Assembly (NCBI GenBank): GCA_002303765.1
Contig: DBCB01000349.1
Coordinates: 14,994-32,528 of the forward strand
Source: Planctomycetaceae bacterium UBA969
GTDB lineage: Bacteria > Planctomycetota > Planctomycetia > Gemmatales > Gemmataceae
Direction of reading: 5' to 3'
Length of the DNA: 17,535 bases
The position numbers were made by a program, and so were the translations under genes. Position 1 is the stretch's first letter, and each line of letters begins with the position of its first letter. Below the pieces are notes generated by a model. The model made no database searches, was not told the origin of the DNA, and was given only the letters and a program-made list of their open reading frames with translations. This document shows, piece after piece, positions 8,231 through 14,635 of this stretch.

Positions 8231-9034
8231 TTATTTTTGGTAGCCAAATCTGTTTATTAAATAGCGGTCGCCCATTCTTCCATAATTGATGGGATCAAAT
8301 CCAAGTAAGGGTCTTATAAATCCAGGGAAAATTGCATCTCGCTGGCGTTTTAATATTACCTTCATCACAACTTCCATGCACTTTTCCAAAGGCCATAATC
8401 TGAAAGGCAATTCGGGTGTTTTCGCAAGAACTTTGCCATCCCCACCCAAAATTCGTTGTCTTAATGGCGTATCTATAAATCCCGTCGAAATGACACCAAT
8501 ATGAACATCATCACGATCCACTTCCATCCGTACGCTGTCTAATAGGCCTTGCAATGCAAATTTACTTGCCCCATAAACCGAATATTCTGGCACCCCTCTC
8601 CTTCCGGTAAGGCTGCTCATCGCAACAAAAGAGCCCTTTGTTTTTTTTAGAAAAGGAAGTGAATGATGAAGTAGATACAAGACGCCAAAGAAATTCACTT
8701 TCATCAGGTGTTCGATCGCATCGATTTTTGATTCTTCGAAGGGCGCACGCATTGAAACGCCCGCAGCAGCAAATACTAGATCGATTCTTCCAAATTTTGC
8801 AATCGTTCCTTCCACCAACTGTTTCACTTGCTGTTCTTCTGAAACATCTACAGTTATCACAAAAGGTGGAATCGCTGAGGCTGGAAATTCTTTTTTCGCT
8901 TCTTGTAATTTAGGCAGGTCTCTGCCAGAAATAACTACACTATAACCAAGAGCTGAAAGTTTCTTGGCGGTTGCAAGGCCGACCCCGGAAGATCCCCCTG
9001 TAATTAGCGCAACTTTTTCGCTATTTTTTGACAT
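8231..9034 (-). CDS. Short-chain dehydrogenase/reductase (classical SDR)
   Basis: A 267-residue classical SDR, an NAD(P)-dependent oxidoreductase probably in the cytoplasm. The Rossmann cofactor motif TGGSSGVG is at 12-19, the NNAG-type loop reads AAAG (89-92), N114 is the structural Asn, and the catalytic Ser-Tyr-Lys set is S141, Y154 and K158 (YGASK). The basic residue R38 in SGRD suggests a preference for NADP. The usual PG after strand six reads TG (184-185), a small oddity. The frame stays open to 9142, but that start would add 36 Asn/Lys/Cys-rich residues unlike an SDR and overlap the divergent gene. The ATG at 9034 puts the cofactor motif at the expected place. The substrate cannot be told. 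Confidence 0.92.
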   Translation of the reverse strand: MSKNSEKVALITGGSSGVGLATAKKLSALGYSVVISGRDLPKLQEAKKEFPASAIPPFVITVDVSEEQQVKQLVEGTIAKFGRIDLVFAAAGVSMRAPFEESKIDAIEHLMKVNFFGVLYLLHHSLPFLKKTKGSFVAMSSLTGRRGVPEYSVYGASKFALQGLLDSVRMEVDRDDVHIGVISTGFIDTPLRQRILGGDGKVLAKTPELPFRLWPLEKCMEVVMKVILKRQRDAIFPGFIRPLLGFDPINYGRMGDRYLINRFGYQK

Positions 9035-9071
9035 GCCTTTTTTCAACCACCATTTTTTGTTATTAAGATTT

Positions 9072-9099
9072 TTGTTACACTTCAGACAATATTTACAAT
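9072..9099 (+). promoter_or_regulatory. Possible sigma70-like promoter for the NTF2-like gene
   Basis: TTGTTA (9072-9077) and TACAAT (9094-9099) are 16 bases apart and match the bacterial -35 and -10 consensus in 4/6 and 5/6 positions. They lie 37 bases before the ATG at 9136, which has GGAG at 9125-9128. The region is the 101-base gap between divergent genes. AT-rich spacers give such matches by chance. Confidence 0.3.
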
Positions 9100-9135
9100 T
9101 AGTATAAGCTGCAATAAAACCATTGGAGTAATTAT

Positions 9136-9582
9136 ATGACACTAAAGCTGAAACTTCTTGTGATTATCAGTATACTTCTGCAATCTTGGGGCCTTGCCGC
9201 CCAGCAGTCGACAGTCGAGCAACAAATTCAGGAAGCTTCTAGGGTTTATGAACAGGCGCTCACCCAGAAAAATGAACCTTTGTTGAAATCCATCCTTGCG
9301 GATAATTTCATCCTGACCACTGCATCAGGCAAGATTCTTACCAAAAAAGACATGATGTTGAATCTTACTAAGGAGGGAACGAAGTACGATAAATTTGAAT
9401 CTTCCGAAGTGAAGATTAGCGTTTTGAATGATGCTGCAATTGAAACAGGGAAAGTTCATACCGTGGGAATCCGGGCAGGAATGAAAATTGCAGAGACAAC
9501 CCGGTACACAGATTTCTGGGTCAAGATTCAGGGCAAATGGCTCTTACTCGCAGAACATTCCAGCTTTATTCCCAATCCTTAG
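9136..9582 (+). CDS. Exported NTF2-like / DUF4440 family protein
   Basis: A 148-residue protein with a signal peptide (MTLKLKLLVIISILLQSW, cleavage after LAA near residue 22). The mature domain has the small cone-shaped NTF2/SnoaL/DUF4440 pattern. A first helix (VEQQIQEASRVYEQAL) is followed by LLKSILADNFILTTASGK, where 'L.D.F...' and 'G' are typical. Strands then end in TTRYTDFWVKIQGKWLLLAEHSS, the usual 'R.T.VWVK.GGKWKIV..H.S' close. Members are often scaffolds or weak catalysts, and no clear catalytic set is visible. The role in the periplasm is unknown. A GGAG at 9125-9128 supports the start. Its stop lies 2 bases from the stop of the opposing repeat-protein gene. Confidence 0.82.
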   Translation: MTLKLKLLVIISILLQSWGLAAQQSTVEQQIQEASRVYEQALTQKNEPLLKSILADNFILTTASGKILTKKDMMLNLTKEGTKYDKFESSEVKISVLNDAAIETGKVHTVGIRAGMKIAETTRYTDFWVKIQGKWLLLAEHSSFIPNP

Positions 9583-9584
9583 CC

Positions 9585-10082
9585 TTACTTCTTCTTCGTA
9601 CTTTTATTGGTGTTTGCAGAGCCATTCGTTCGCCCAAGGCCATCTTGAAACTTTACCGAACTGCCTGAAGTTGATGCGCTTCCTGTTTTCCTTCCCAATT
9701 CATCATGAAATGAAATATCATTTCCCGAACGCTTTGCTTCGCCCTGCCTACGGCCTGTGTGATCGTAGAAAGTTACTTTATCCTTGCTCATGTTTGCATG
9801 CCCATCGCTGCGCCCCATTGCATCACTGAAACGAATGCTATTGCCCGAAATGGTTCCTTTGCCAATTGTTCTGCCACGCTCATCGTGAAAAGTGACCGAA
9901 TTGCCTGACCATTGTGCACGCATGGAAGTACGGCCCAGTGCGTCTTTTAAAGTGTCGGGCTTGTCGCCTGAAAGTAGGCCTACAGCCGCCGCTTGCTTGA
10001 TCTGTTCATCAAGGCCTTCCGCAGCAATGGGCATTAATAAACTCAAAATCATGGTTGAAATAAACATTTTTAAAAGCTCCAT
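9585..10082 (-). CDS. Small exported protein made of six 20-residue GR-x-x-G repeats
   Basis: A 165-residue protein with a signal peptide (cleavage after PIAA near residue 21), a short helix-prone segment (EQIKQAAAVGLL), then six back-to-back 20-residue repeats filling residues 46-165. The repeat pattern is D-x-x-G-R-x-x-G-x-A-x-x-S-G-N-S-V-x-F, and the last copy decays into a lysine-rich tail (STKKK). The spacing and the D-x-x-G-R turn recall YD repeats of RHS proteins, with F or H where YD repeats have Y. No toxin or enzyme domain is present. I know no named family with certainty. Start choice: the ATG at 10082 follows an in-frame TTG at 10085 and has AGG about 8 bases upstream. It is convergent with the NTF2-like gene. 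A structural or binding role outside the cytoplasm is inference. Confidence 0.78.
   Translation of the reverse strand: MELLKMFISTMILSLLMPIAAEGLDEQIKQAAAVGLLSGDKPDTLKDALGRTSMRAQWSGNSVTFHDERGRTIGKGTISGNSIRFSDAMGRSDGHANMSKDKVTFYDHTGRRQGEAKRSGNDISFHDELGRKTGSASTSGSSVKFQDGLGRTNGSANTNKSTKKK
9588..9947 (-). repeat. Six tandem 60-base coding repeats (20 codons each)
   Basis: Protein residues 46-165 divide exactly into six 20-residue units without insertions or deletions. The units begin KDALGR, HDERGR, SDAMGR, YDHTGR, HDELGR and QDGLGR. The DNA copies have diverged, so the array is old and probably held by selection on the protein rather than newly expanded. Confidence 0.85.
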
Positions 10083-10181
10083 CAAATTACCTAATTTGGA
10101 CCGATGTAGATTATTCGTTGGGAGGCAAAGATTATTTCAAAGAATCCATTTTTAATCGATAAGGTAACTCGGTATATTATG

Positions 10182-10196
10182 GCTTAAAGTGTTATT
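10182..10196 (+). promoter_or_regulatory. Candidate upstream element, GCTTAAAGT core
   Basis: GCTTAAAGTGTTATT ends 26 bases before the Dabb start. Its first nine bases are identical to the element at 1948-1956, and TTAAAGTGTTATT matches ATAAAGTGTCATT (minus strand, 12883-12871) in 11 of 13 positions. It may be a promoter or operator element for the Dabb-DUF1080 operon. The evidence is recurrence and position only. Confidence 0.35.
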
Positions 10197-10222
10197 AGAC
10201 TCTTGATTTAAGGAGAATAGGC

Positions 10223-10636
10223 ATGAAATTAAGGATTCTATGCGCCATGGTCTTTTTTGGCTTGGCGATTGGTATGAATAGGGTTGGTTTGACCGGAAAA
10301 ATCGATGCAGCAGCGGATAAACCTTTAATGGTTTCGCATGATGTTTTCTTTTCTTTGAAAGATGCAACTGCTGAAAATAAAAAGACTTTAGTGGAAGCCT
10401 GCCATAAGTATTTGAAAGGCCATCCGGGCGAAGCCTTCTTTAGTGCAGGGGTGTTGGCGGAGGATTTAAAACGCCCAGTAAACGATTTAAACTTTGATGT
10501 TGCTTTACATATTGTTTTTAATGACAAAGCAAGTCAGGATAAGTATCAGGATGCGCCACGACATCTTGAATTCATCGATAAGAATAAATCTTTGTGGAAA
10601 AGTGTTCGTGTTTTTGATTCCTATGTTTCCAAGTAA
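10223..10636 (+). CDS. Exported Dabb-family (stress-responsive alpha/beta-barrel) protein
   Basis: A 137-residue protein. After an N-terminal hydrophobic segment (about residues 5-18) that is probably a signal or anchor, residues 36-135 match the Dabb domain (PF07876), a dimeric ferredoxin-like alpha/beta barrel. HDVFFSLKD opens it at 39-47, and FDVALHIVFNDKASQDKYQDAPRH is the typical middle, followed by a closing strand SVRVFDSYV. Dabb proteins in plants respond to stress, and in bacteria some act as cyclases or decarboxylases; no function can be fixed here. A strong AAGGAG (10210-10215), 7 bases before the ATG, sets the start. The next gene, DUF1080, begins 22 bases later, so the two are almost certainly one operon. 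An export signal is not the norm for Dabb proteins in general. Confidence 0.85.
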   Translation: MKLRILCAMVFFGLAIGMNRVGLTGKIDAAADKPLMVSHDVFFSLKDATAENKKTLVEACHKYLKGHPGEAFFSAGVLAEDLKRPVNDLNFDVALHIVFNDKASQDKYQDAPRHLEFIDKNKSLWKSVRVFDSYVSK

Positions 10637-10658
10637 CTAAGAAAGAGTTTGAACAATC

Positions 10659-11600
10659 ATGAAAATTAAATCGATTCTGTTTGTGTTGGCATTTGGTACC
10701 ACTATCGGTGCCGTATCGGTTGGTCAGGCGATTGAGCGCGAAAACGGTTTACTTAAAAAAATCTTCAATCGTCGCACCTCTAACTCTACCAGTGTAAAAA
10801 CGACTTCGCCCACTCAGGAACCACCCATGGCTGCACCTGCGGGAACTGATCCTGCGAATAAGGGGGCTAAAAAATTGCCTGTTGGGCAGCTTACTTCCAT
10901 TAAGGAAGATGCAGCAATCAATACCCTTAGCAGCGAAGAAAAGTCGCTTGGCTTTGAGTTGATCTTTAATGGTAAAGATTACAAGGGCTGGGATAATAAA
11001 GGCAATTGGGTTGTTGAAGAAGGTGCAATTGCCCGCAAAGATAAAGGTGGTGGCATCACCTATAACGCCAAGAAAGTTCCTGATAATTTCGAATTGCGTT
11101 TCGAATGGAAGGTAGGCAAGGGTAGCAATAGTGGTATCTATTACCGCCCAGGCCAGTATGAATATCAGATCCTTGACAACAAGGTTCATAACGATGGGAA
11201 AAACCCCCGCACCAGTGCTGCATCGCTTTATTATTGCATGCCTCCCTCCAAAGATGCCACCAATCCTGTGGGCGAATGGAACACAGGCCGTATTGTTTGC
11301 AAAGGTTCTGTAATTCAACACTGGCTTAATGGGGTTAAGGTGATTGATTTTGATTACAAAGACGCCAAGTATGCTTGGGAAGTTGAATTGCTTAAAGTTC
11401 GTGGTGCAAACCTCGATGCTCGTGGCGCAAACTTCCAAATTCAAGATCATGGCGATCCAGTTTGGTTCCGCAGTTTAAAGCTTCGTGAGTTGAAGGATTC
11501 CGATCAGCTTGACAAAACCACTGTAACTCCCGTAAAGATTGCAGAAGACATTGTGAAGCGCGAACAGGCTTACATTGATAATTCCAAGAAGAAGAAGTAA
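10659..11600 (+). CDS. DUF1080 protein (3-keto-disaccharide hydrolase family)
   Basis: A 313-residue secreted protein with a signal peptide (cleavage after GQA near residue 24). A disordered Ser/Thr/Pro/Lys-rich linker runs about 35-80, and one DUF1080 domain (PF06439, concanavalin-like beta sandwich) spans about 97-280. Motifs are GFELIFNGKDYKGW at 98-111, GSNSGIYYRPG at 156-165, EYQILDN at 168-174, and QIQDHGDPVWFRSLKLREL at 260-278. Some DUF1080 proteins hydrolyse 3-keto-glycosides made by FAD or NAD oxidases; others only bind sugars. No partner oxidoreductase of that pathway is visible here. The C-terminus is a lysine tail (SKKKK). It follows Dabb by 22 bases and ends 23 bases before a strong terminator, closing the operon. 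Confidence 0.93.
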   Translation: MKIKSILFVLAFGTTIGAVSVGQAIERENGLLKKIFNRRTSNSTSVKTTSPTQEPPMAAPAGTDPANKGAKKLPVGQLTSIKEDAAINTLSSEEKSLGFELIFNGKDYKGWDNKGNWVVEEGAIARKDKGGGITYNAKKVPDNFELRFEWKVGKGSNSGIYYRPGQYEYQILDNKVHNDGKNPRTSAASLYYCMPPSKDATNPVGEWNTGRIVCKGSVIQHWLNGVKVIDFDYKDAKYAWEVELLKVRGANLDARGANFQIQDHGDPVWFRSLKLRELKDSDQLDKTTVTPVKIAEDIVKREQAYIDNSKKKK

Positions 11601-11623
11601 GCCTTTAAGGCTATAGATAACGA

Positions 11624-11659
11624 GAAAGCCCGGGGAGATTATATTCTTCCCGGGCTTTC
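11624..11659 (+). terminator. Strong intrinsic terminator between convergent genes
   Basis: GAAAGCCCGGG (11624-11634) pairs perfectly with CCCGGGCTTTC (11649-11659). The stem continues inward to about 15 bp through one G-T pair and three more base pairs, leaving a loop of about six bases (11639-11644). TTTATTGGTTTTG follows, so it works best for the plus-strand DUF1080 operon. It also lies 22 bases beyond the stop of the opposing TIGR03032 gene and may help end that transcript. A GCCTTTAAGGC palindrome (11601-11611) precedes it. Confidence 0.87.
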
Positions 11660-11681
11660 TTTATTGGTTTTGTATCAGTGT

Positions 11682-12833
11682 CTAGGGCTTGGGTTTCTCT
11701 TCTTTTGATTCAGGTTCGGGCTGTGGTATTTCCACATACTTCATAGCTTCATCAGGCAATTCGTAAGAGCTATGCATCATTTCAAGTTCATCATTTACGA
11801 GGTCTGGGCTGATGATGCCTTGAAGAATCTGCACAGCAAAGATTTCCTGCAGCGCATCTTCAAACTTCACAAACGCAACAACCTGCCCTGATTGGATATT
11901 GATAACCCAAACTCCGCTGTTGCGTTCAATGTTTTGCTCGGTGATGGGTATGCCGCTGAATACTGCGGTTTCTCTTACTTGAGATAAGCCTATGAAAGCA
12001 AGAGGACCAAAAAAGTCTAGGCCCCGGGTGAAGCCAGGAACTGTTGCGATAGCCTCGTGTTTGCCAGTTTTAAGGTCTACAATAGAGAGTGTACCTTTTC
12101 CGGATTCGAGCACCCAGAGTTGCCCATTGTGCCAGCGGGGCGAGTGGGGCATGGAAAGATTACGCGTGATGATTTCGCCACTGGGCACATCCATCAAAAT
12201 GCCGCCATCTTTTTTGTTTGCTCGCCATCCGGTGGGGGTGTTTGTCTCGCCAAGGGCGGTTACATATTTCGGCTTACCATCAACCATTCCCATGCCATTA
12301 AGATGGCAACGATCATTGGGGGAATACCCTGTAATGAAGCGTGGTTTCCAACGGGGTACAAAGCTGTTGACATTATCCAGGGTACACAAGCATGAAAAAC
12401 GTGTATTCACAACCCAAAGTTCATTGTTGTTTCCATATGCCATTTCGTGCACAAGGATATCGCCTGTAGTGTGTGAATCGCGGGGCATATAGCACGCATC
12501 AACTTGGCCGATTGGTTCGCGTTTTTGCGCAACTGCAGGCATGTTGCGGAAGTGGGAAATATGCCCTGGTGTGCCAATAGAAAGAATCTGATGATTCGCA
12601 GCCAAGCCCATAGGGGAATCAAATGCCCGGAAGTGCGTATTAAGTTTGCCATCTTGCGGTCTGAGGAAAACCAGTTTCCCGGCTTGATAGGTAGTTACCG
12701 CAAGGGAAGAGCGCATCTCGGCTAATATAAGAGGAAAGCTTTCGGTATGCACGCTTCGCAGTGGTGGCAGTGCATTAGCATCGCTTTCTGGCGTAGATTC
12801 GGGTTTATTTTCCCCTTTTTGATCGGTGGTCAA
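11682..12833 (-). CDS. TIGR03032 / DUF4915 family protein
   Basis: A 383-residue protein of the TIGR03032 (DUF4915) family, a beta-propeller-like domain of unknown function. Family motifs: TYQAGKLVFL at 48-57, FDSPMGLA at 71-78, ELWVVNTRFSCLCTLD at 138-153, DRCHLNGM at 174-181, MPHSPRWHNGQLWVLESG at 228-245, and PGFTRGLDFFG at 266-276. Both ends are disordered: an acidic, polar N-terminus and a Pro/Glu/Lys tail (PEPESKEEKPKP). There is no signal peptide, unlike its two upstream neighbours, so it is probably cytoplasmic. The best start is a TTG at 12833; the next in-frame ATG (codon 40) would cut the domain, and upstream only a CTG is available before a stop. It is last in the transglutaminase-sulfatase run, 92 bases after the sulfatase. 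Its function is not known. Confidence 0.88.
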   Translation of the reverse strand: MTTDQKGENKPESTPESDANALPPLRSVHTESFPLILAEMRSSLAVTTYQAGKLVFLRPQDGKLNTHFRAFDSPMGLAANHQILSIGTPGHISHFRNMPAVAQKREPIGQVDACYMPRDSHTTGDILVHEMAYGNNNELWVVNTRFSCLCTLDNVNSFVPRWKPRFITGYSPNDRCHLNGMGMVDGKPKYVTALGETNTPTGWRANKKDGGILMDVPSGEIITRNLSMPHSPRWHNGQLWVLESGKGTLSIVDLKTGKHEAIATVPGFTRGLDFFGPLAFIGLSQVRETAVFSGIPITEQNIERNSGVWVINIQSGQVVAFVKFEDALQEIFAVQILQGIISPDLVNDELEMMHSSYELPDEAMKYVEIPQPEPESKEEKPKP

Positions 12834-12870
12834 GCGAGCCCCCAGTAAAAAAAGTCAAAGACAAGTAATC

Positions 12871-12883
12871 AATGACACTTTAT
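12871..12883 (-). promoter_or_regulatory. Candidate upstream element before the TIGR03032 gene
   Basis: Read on the minus strand, ATAAAGTGTCATT ends 37 bases before the TTG start at 12833. It matches the Dabb upstream element in 11 of 13 positions. If functional, the TIGR03032 gene has its own promoter or operator in the 92-base gap after the sulfatase. The evidence is similarity and position only. Confidence 0.3.
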
Positions 12884-12925
12884 CGAATAAGGACTGAGAT
12901 GAAAAGACGGGATTAAATCAAGGTA

Positions 12926-14584
12926 TTACTTGGAGTCTTTCTTATTCGCGGCTTTACCGGCTTTACCCGCTTTGGTTTCATTTCCATCCGTGAATGGGGG
13001 ATGTTCAAAGGGCACTGGATTTGAAGTAACTCGAGGGTCTTTAGCATCAGTGAGTGATTTCATCAGTTGGGATGAAAGATTAGCTTTGGTTTCAGAATAC
13101 TTGGGATTGAGTGCAACATTATTGATTTGATCAGGGTCGTTTGCAATATCGTAAAGCTCTTCTGCAGGGCGCTTACCAAAAGTAAAGTCATATAGCCATT
13201 TCCATTTTGGATCATTGCGATGATGTATAAGCCATGCTTTGGTGGGGCTTGCATCCATATCTGCAAAGGCAGTGTAGGTGACATTTTGCAAACTATTAAA
13301 ATCAGGCGTCTCTGTTTCTGTGATGTTTTTTGCTGAGCCAAGTGGCATGCGGTCGGGTTGAAAATTACGGATGTAAACAAATTCGGGGGTTCGCAATGCC
13401 CGCATCGGATAAGGAAGATTGCCTTCTCTTGCAGCACCTACATGCCTCTCACGCCCAGTAATCACCCAGTTTCTTGTTGGATCAATCTGGCCATCTTTTT
13501 CAGAACGCAGAAGGGGTAGCAAGGTTTTGCCATAAAGGCCTTCGGGTGGTTTTACTCCTGCAACTTCCATGAAGGTGGGGGCGAGGTCGGGCAGCCTGAC
13601 AAAGTCGTTGATGATTCTACCACCTTTGCCTCCTGGAACCCTGGCAACCATTGCGATGCCAACACCATGATCATAGAGGTTGCATTTTCCCGAAGGCACG
13701 CCTGGCATACCGTGGTCGCCACTGATGATGATGAGGGTGCGATCAAGCTGTTTCTTTTCCTCAAGTTGTTTGATAAGAACGCCTACATAGGCATCAACCG
13801 CCTGACATTCGCCTAGATAATCAGCGACATCCTCGCGGACTTCAGGAACATCGGGAAGAAATTTGGGGAGTTTTCCCTGAAGAGAATCGGGTTCGATATT
13901 CCAGAGTTTTTTTCCAGATCCTTTGACCCAGGTGCGGTGCGTGGTGGTCACACCTAAAAAGTAATGCCAAGGTTTGCCCTGTTGATTCGCAGCATAAAAG
14001 TCTTCAAAGTTTTTGTTTACCTGAGAGAAGATTTCTTTGCGGGCTTGTTCAAGAGAAGCACCTTTTTCAAGGCGCGATGTAACTTCTTCAGAGAAGTTAT
14101 TGGGTGCCCTGCCCGCTTTTTCATATGCGTATTGCTGGCCGCCAAAGGGCGCGTCTGCGGGCGTTCCAGGGCTCCAAACCTTATACGATTTTCCTATGTG
14201 ATAACCACTATCGCGTACCATTAAGGGATAGGTAGGAATCGAAGAATCCCAGATTGCACCGTTAAGAATAGCCCCACGGCCAGTGTTAAAAAAGTATCTT
14301 CCCGAAAGCATTGAGCTTCTGCAGGGGGTGCAAGAGGGGGAATTCACAAAGGCGTTTTTAAACAATACCCCTTCCTTTGCAACACGATCGATGTTCGGGG
14401 TTTTGATTATATCATTGATGGTGGGCCTGCCATCGATTCCCTTGTAGCAACTGGCATAACGGCCATAATCATCTGCAAAGATAAAAAGAATATTCCACCG
14501 GGGTGCGGCTTCTTCTGCCTTGATGCAGGAGTTTAAAAGCATGAAGGCGAGAAGTGAGAGAAATAGTTTTTTGATGAAGTTCAT
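12926..14584 (-). CDS. Exported sulfatase, N-sulfoglucosamine sulfohydrolase-like
   Basis: A 552-residue type I sulfatase that hydrolyses sulfate esters or sulfamates from organic substrates, probably sulfated polysaccharide. The N-terminus is a signal peptide with a lipobox-like LNSC (17-20), so it may be a lipoprotein. Metal-site residues are in FADDYG (D38, D39) and SGDHG (D290, H291). The sulfatase signature is C85-T-P-C-R89, where C85 would be oxidised to formylglycine; C88 is an extra Cys in the motif. VPSGKCNLYDHG, near 296-307, resembles the corresponding stretch of human SGSH and its bacterial relatives, favouring that subgroup. The tail is basic and low in complexity (KAGKAGKAANKKDSK). 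It lies 51 bases after the transglutaminase gene. A formylglycine-generating enzyme must be encoded elsewhere. Substrate identity is inferred. Confidence 0.95.
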   Translation of the reverse strand: MNFIKKLFLSLLAFMLLNSCIKAEEAAPRWNILFIFADDYGRYASCYKGIDGRPTINDIIKTPNIDRVAKEGVLFKNAFVNSPSCTPCRSSMLSGRYFFNTGRGAILNGAIWDSSIPTYPLMVRDSGYHIGKSYKVWSPGTPADAPFGGQQYAYEKAGRAPNNFSEEVTSRLEKGASLEQARKEIFSQVNKNFEDFYAANQQGKPWHYFLGVTTTHRTWVKGSGKKLWNIEPDSLQGKLPKFLPDVPEVREDVADYLGECQAVDAYVGVLIKQLEEKKQLDRTLIIISGDHGMPGVPSGKCNLYDHGVGIAMVARVPGGKGGRIINDFVRLPDLAPTFMEVAGVKPPEGLYGKTLLPLLRSEKDGQIDPTRNWVITGRERHVGAAREGNLPYPMRALRTPEFVYIRNFQPDRMPLGSAKNITETETPDFNSLQNVTYTAFADMDASPTKAWLIHHRNDPKWKWLYDFTFGKRPAEELYDIANDPDQINNVALNPKYSETKANLSSQLMKSLTDAKDPRVTSNPVPFEHPPFTDGNETKAGKAGKAANKKDSK

Positions 14585-14635
14585 GATGCTATCCGATGAA
14601 TTTAAGGAAAGTTGATGAGGTTCAGTTAAGTGCGA

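Noticed and set aside
9035..9142. N-terminal extension of the SDR frame by 36 residues rich in Asn, Lys and Cys.
   Set aside because: It would push the cofactor motif out of place and overlap the divergent NTF2-like gene. The ATG at 9034 gives a standard SDR.
10749..11450. A 233-codon minus-strand open frame opposite the DUF1080 gene.
   Set aside because: It is fully contained in the DUF1080 coding region, whose family motifs are clear. The antisense product has no recognisable domain.
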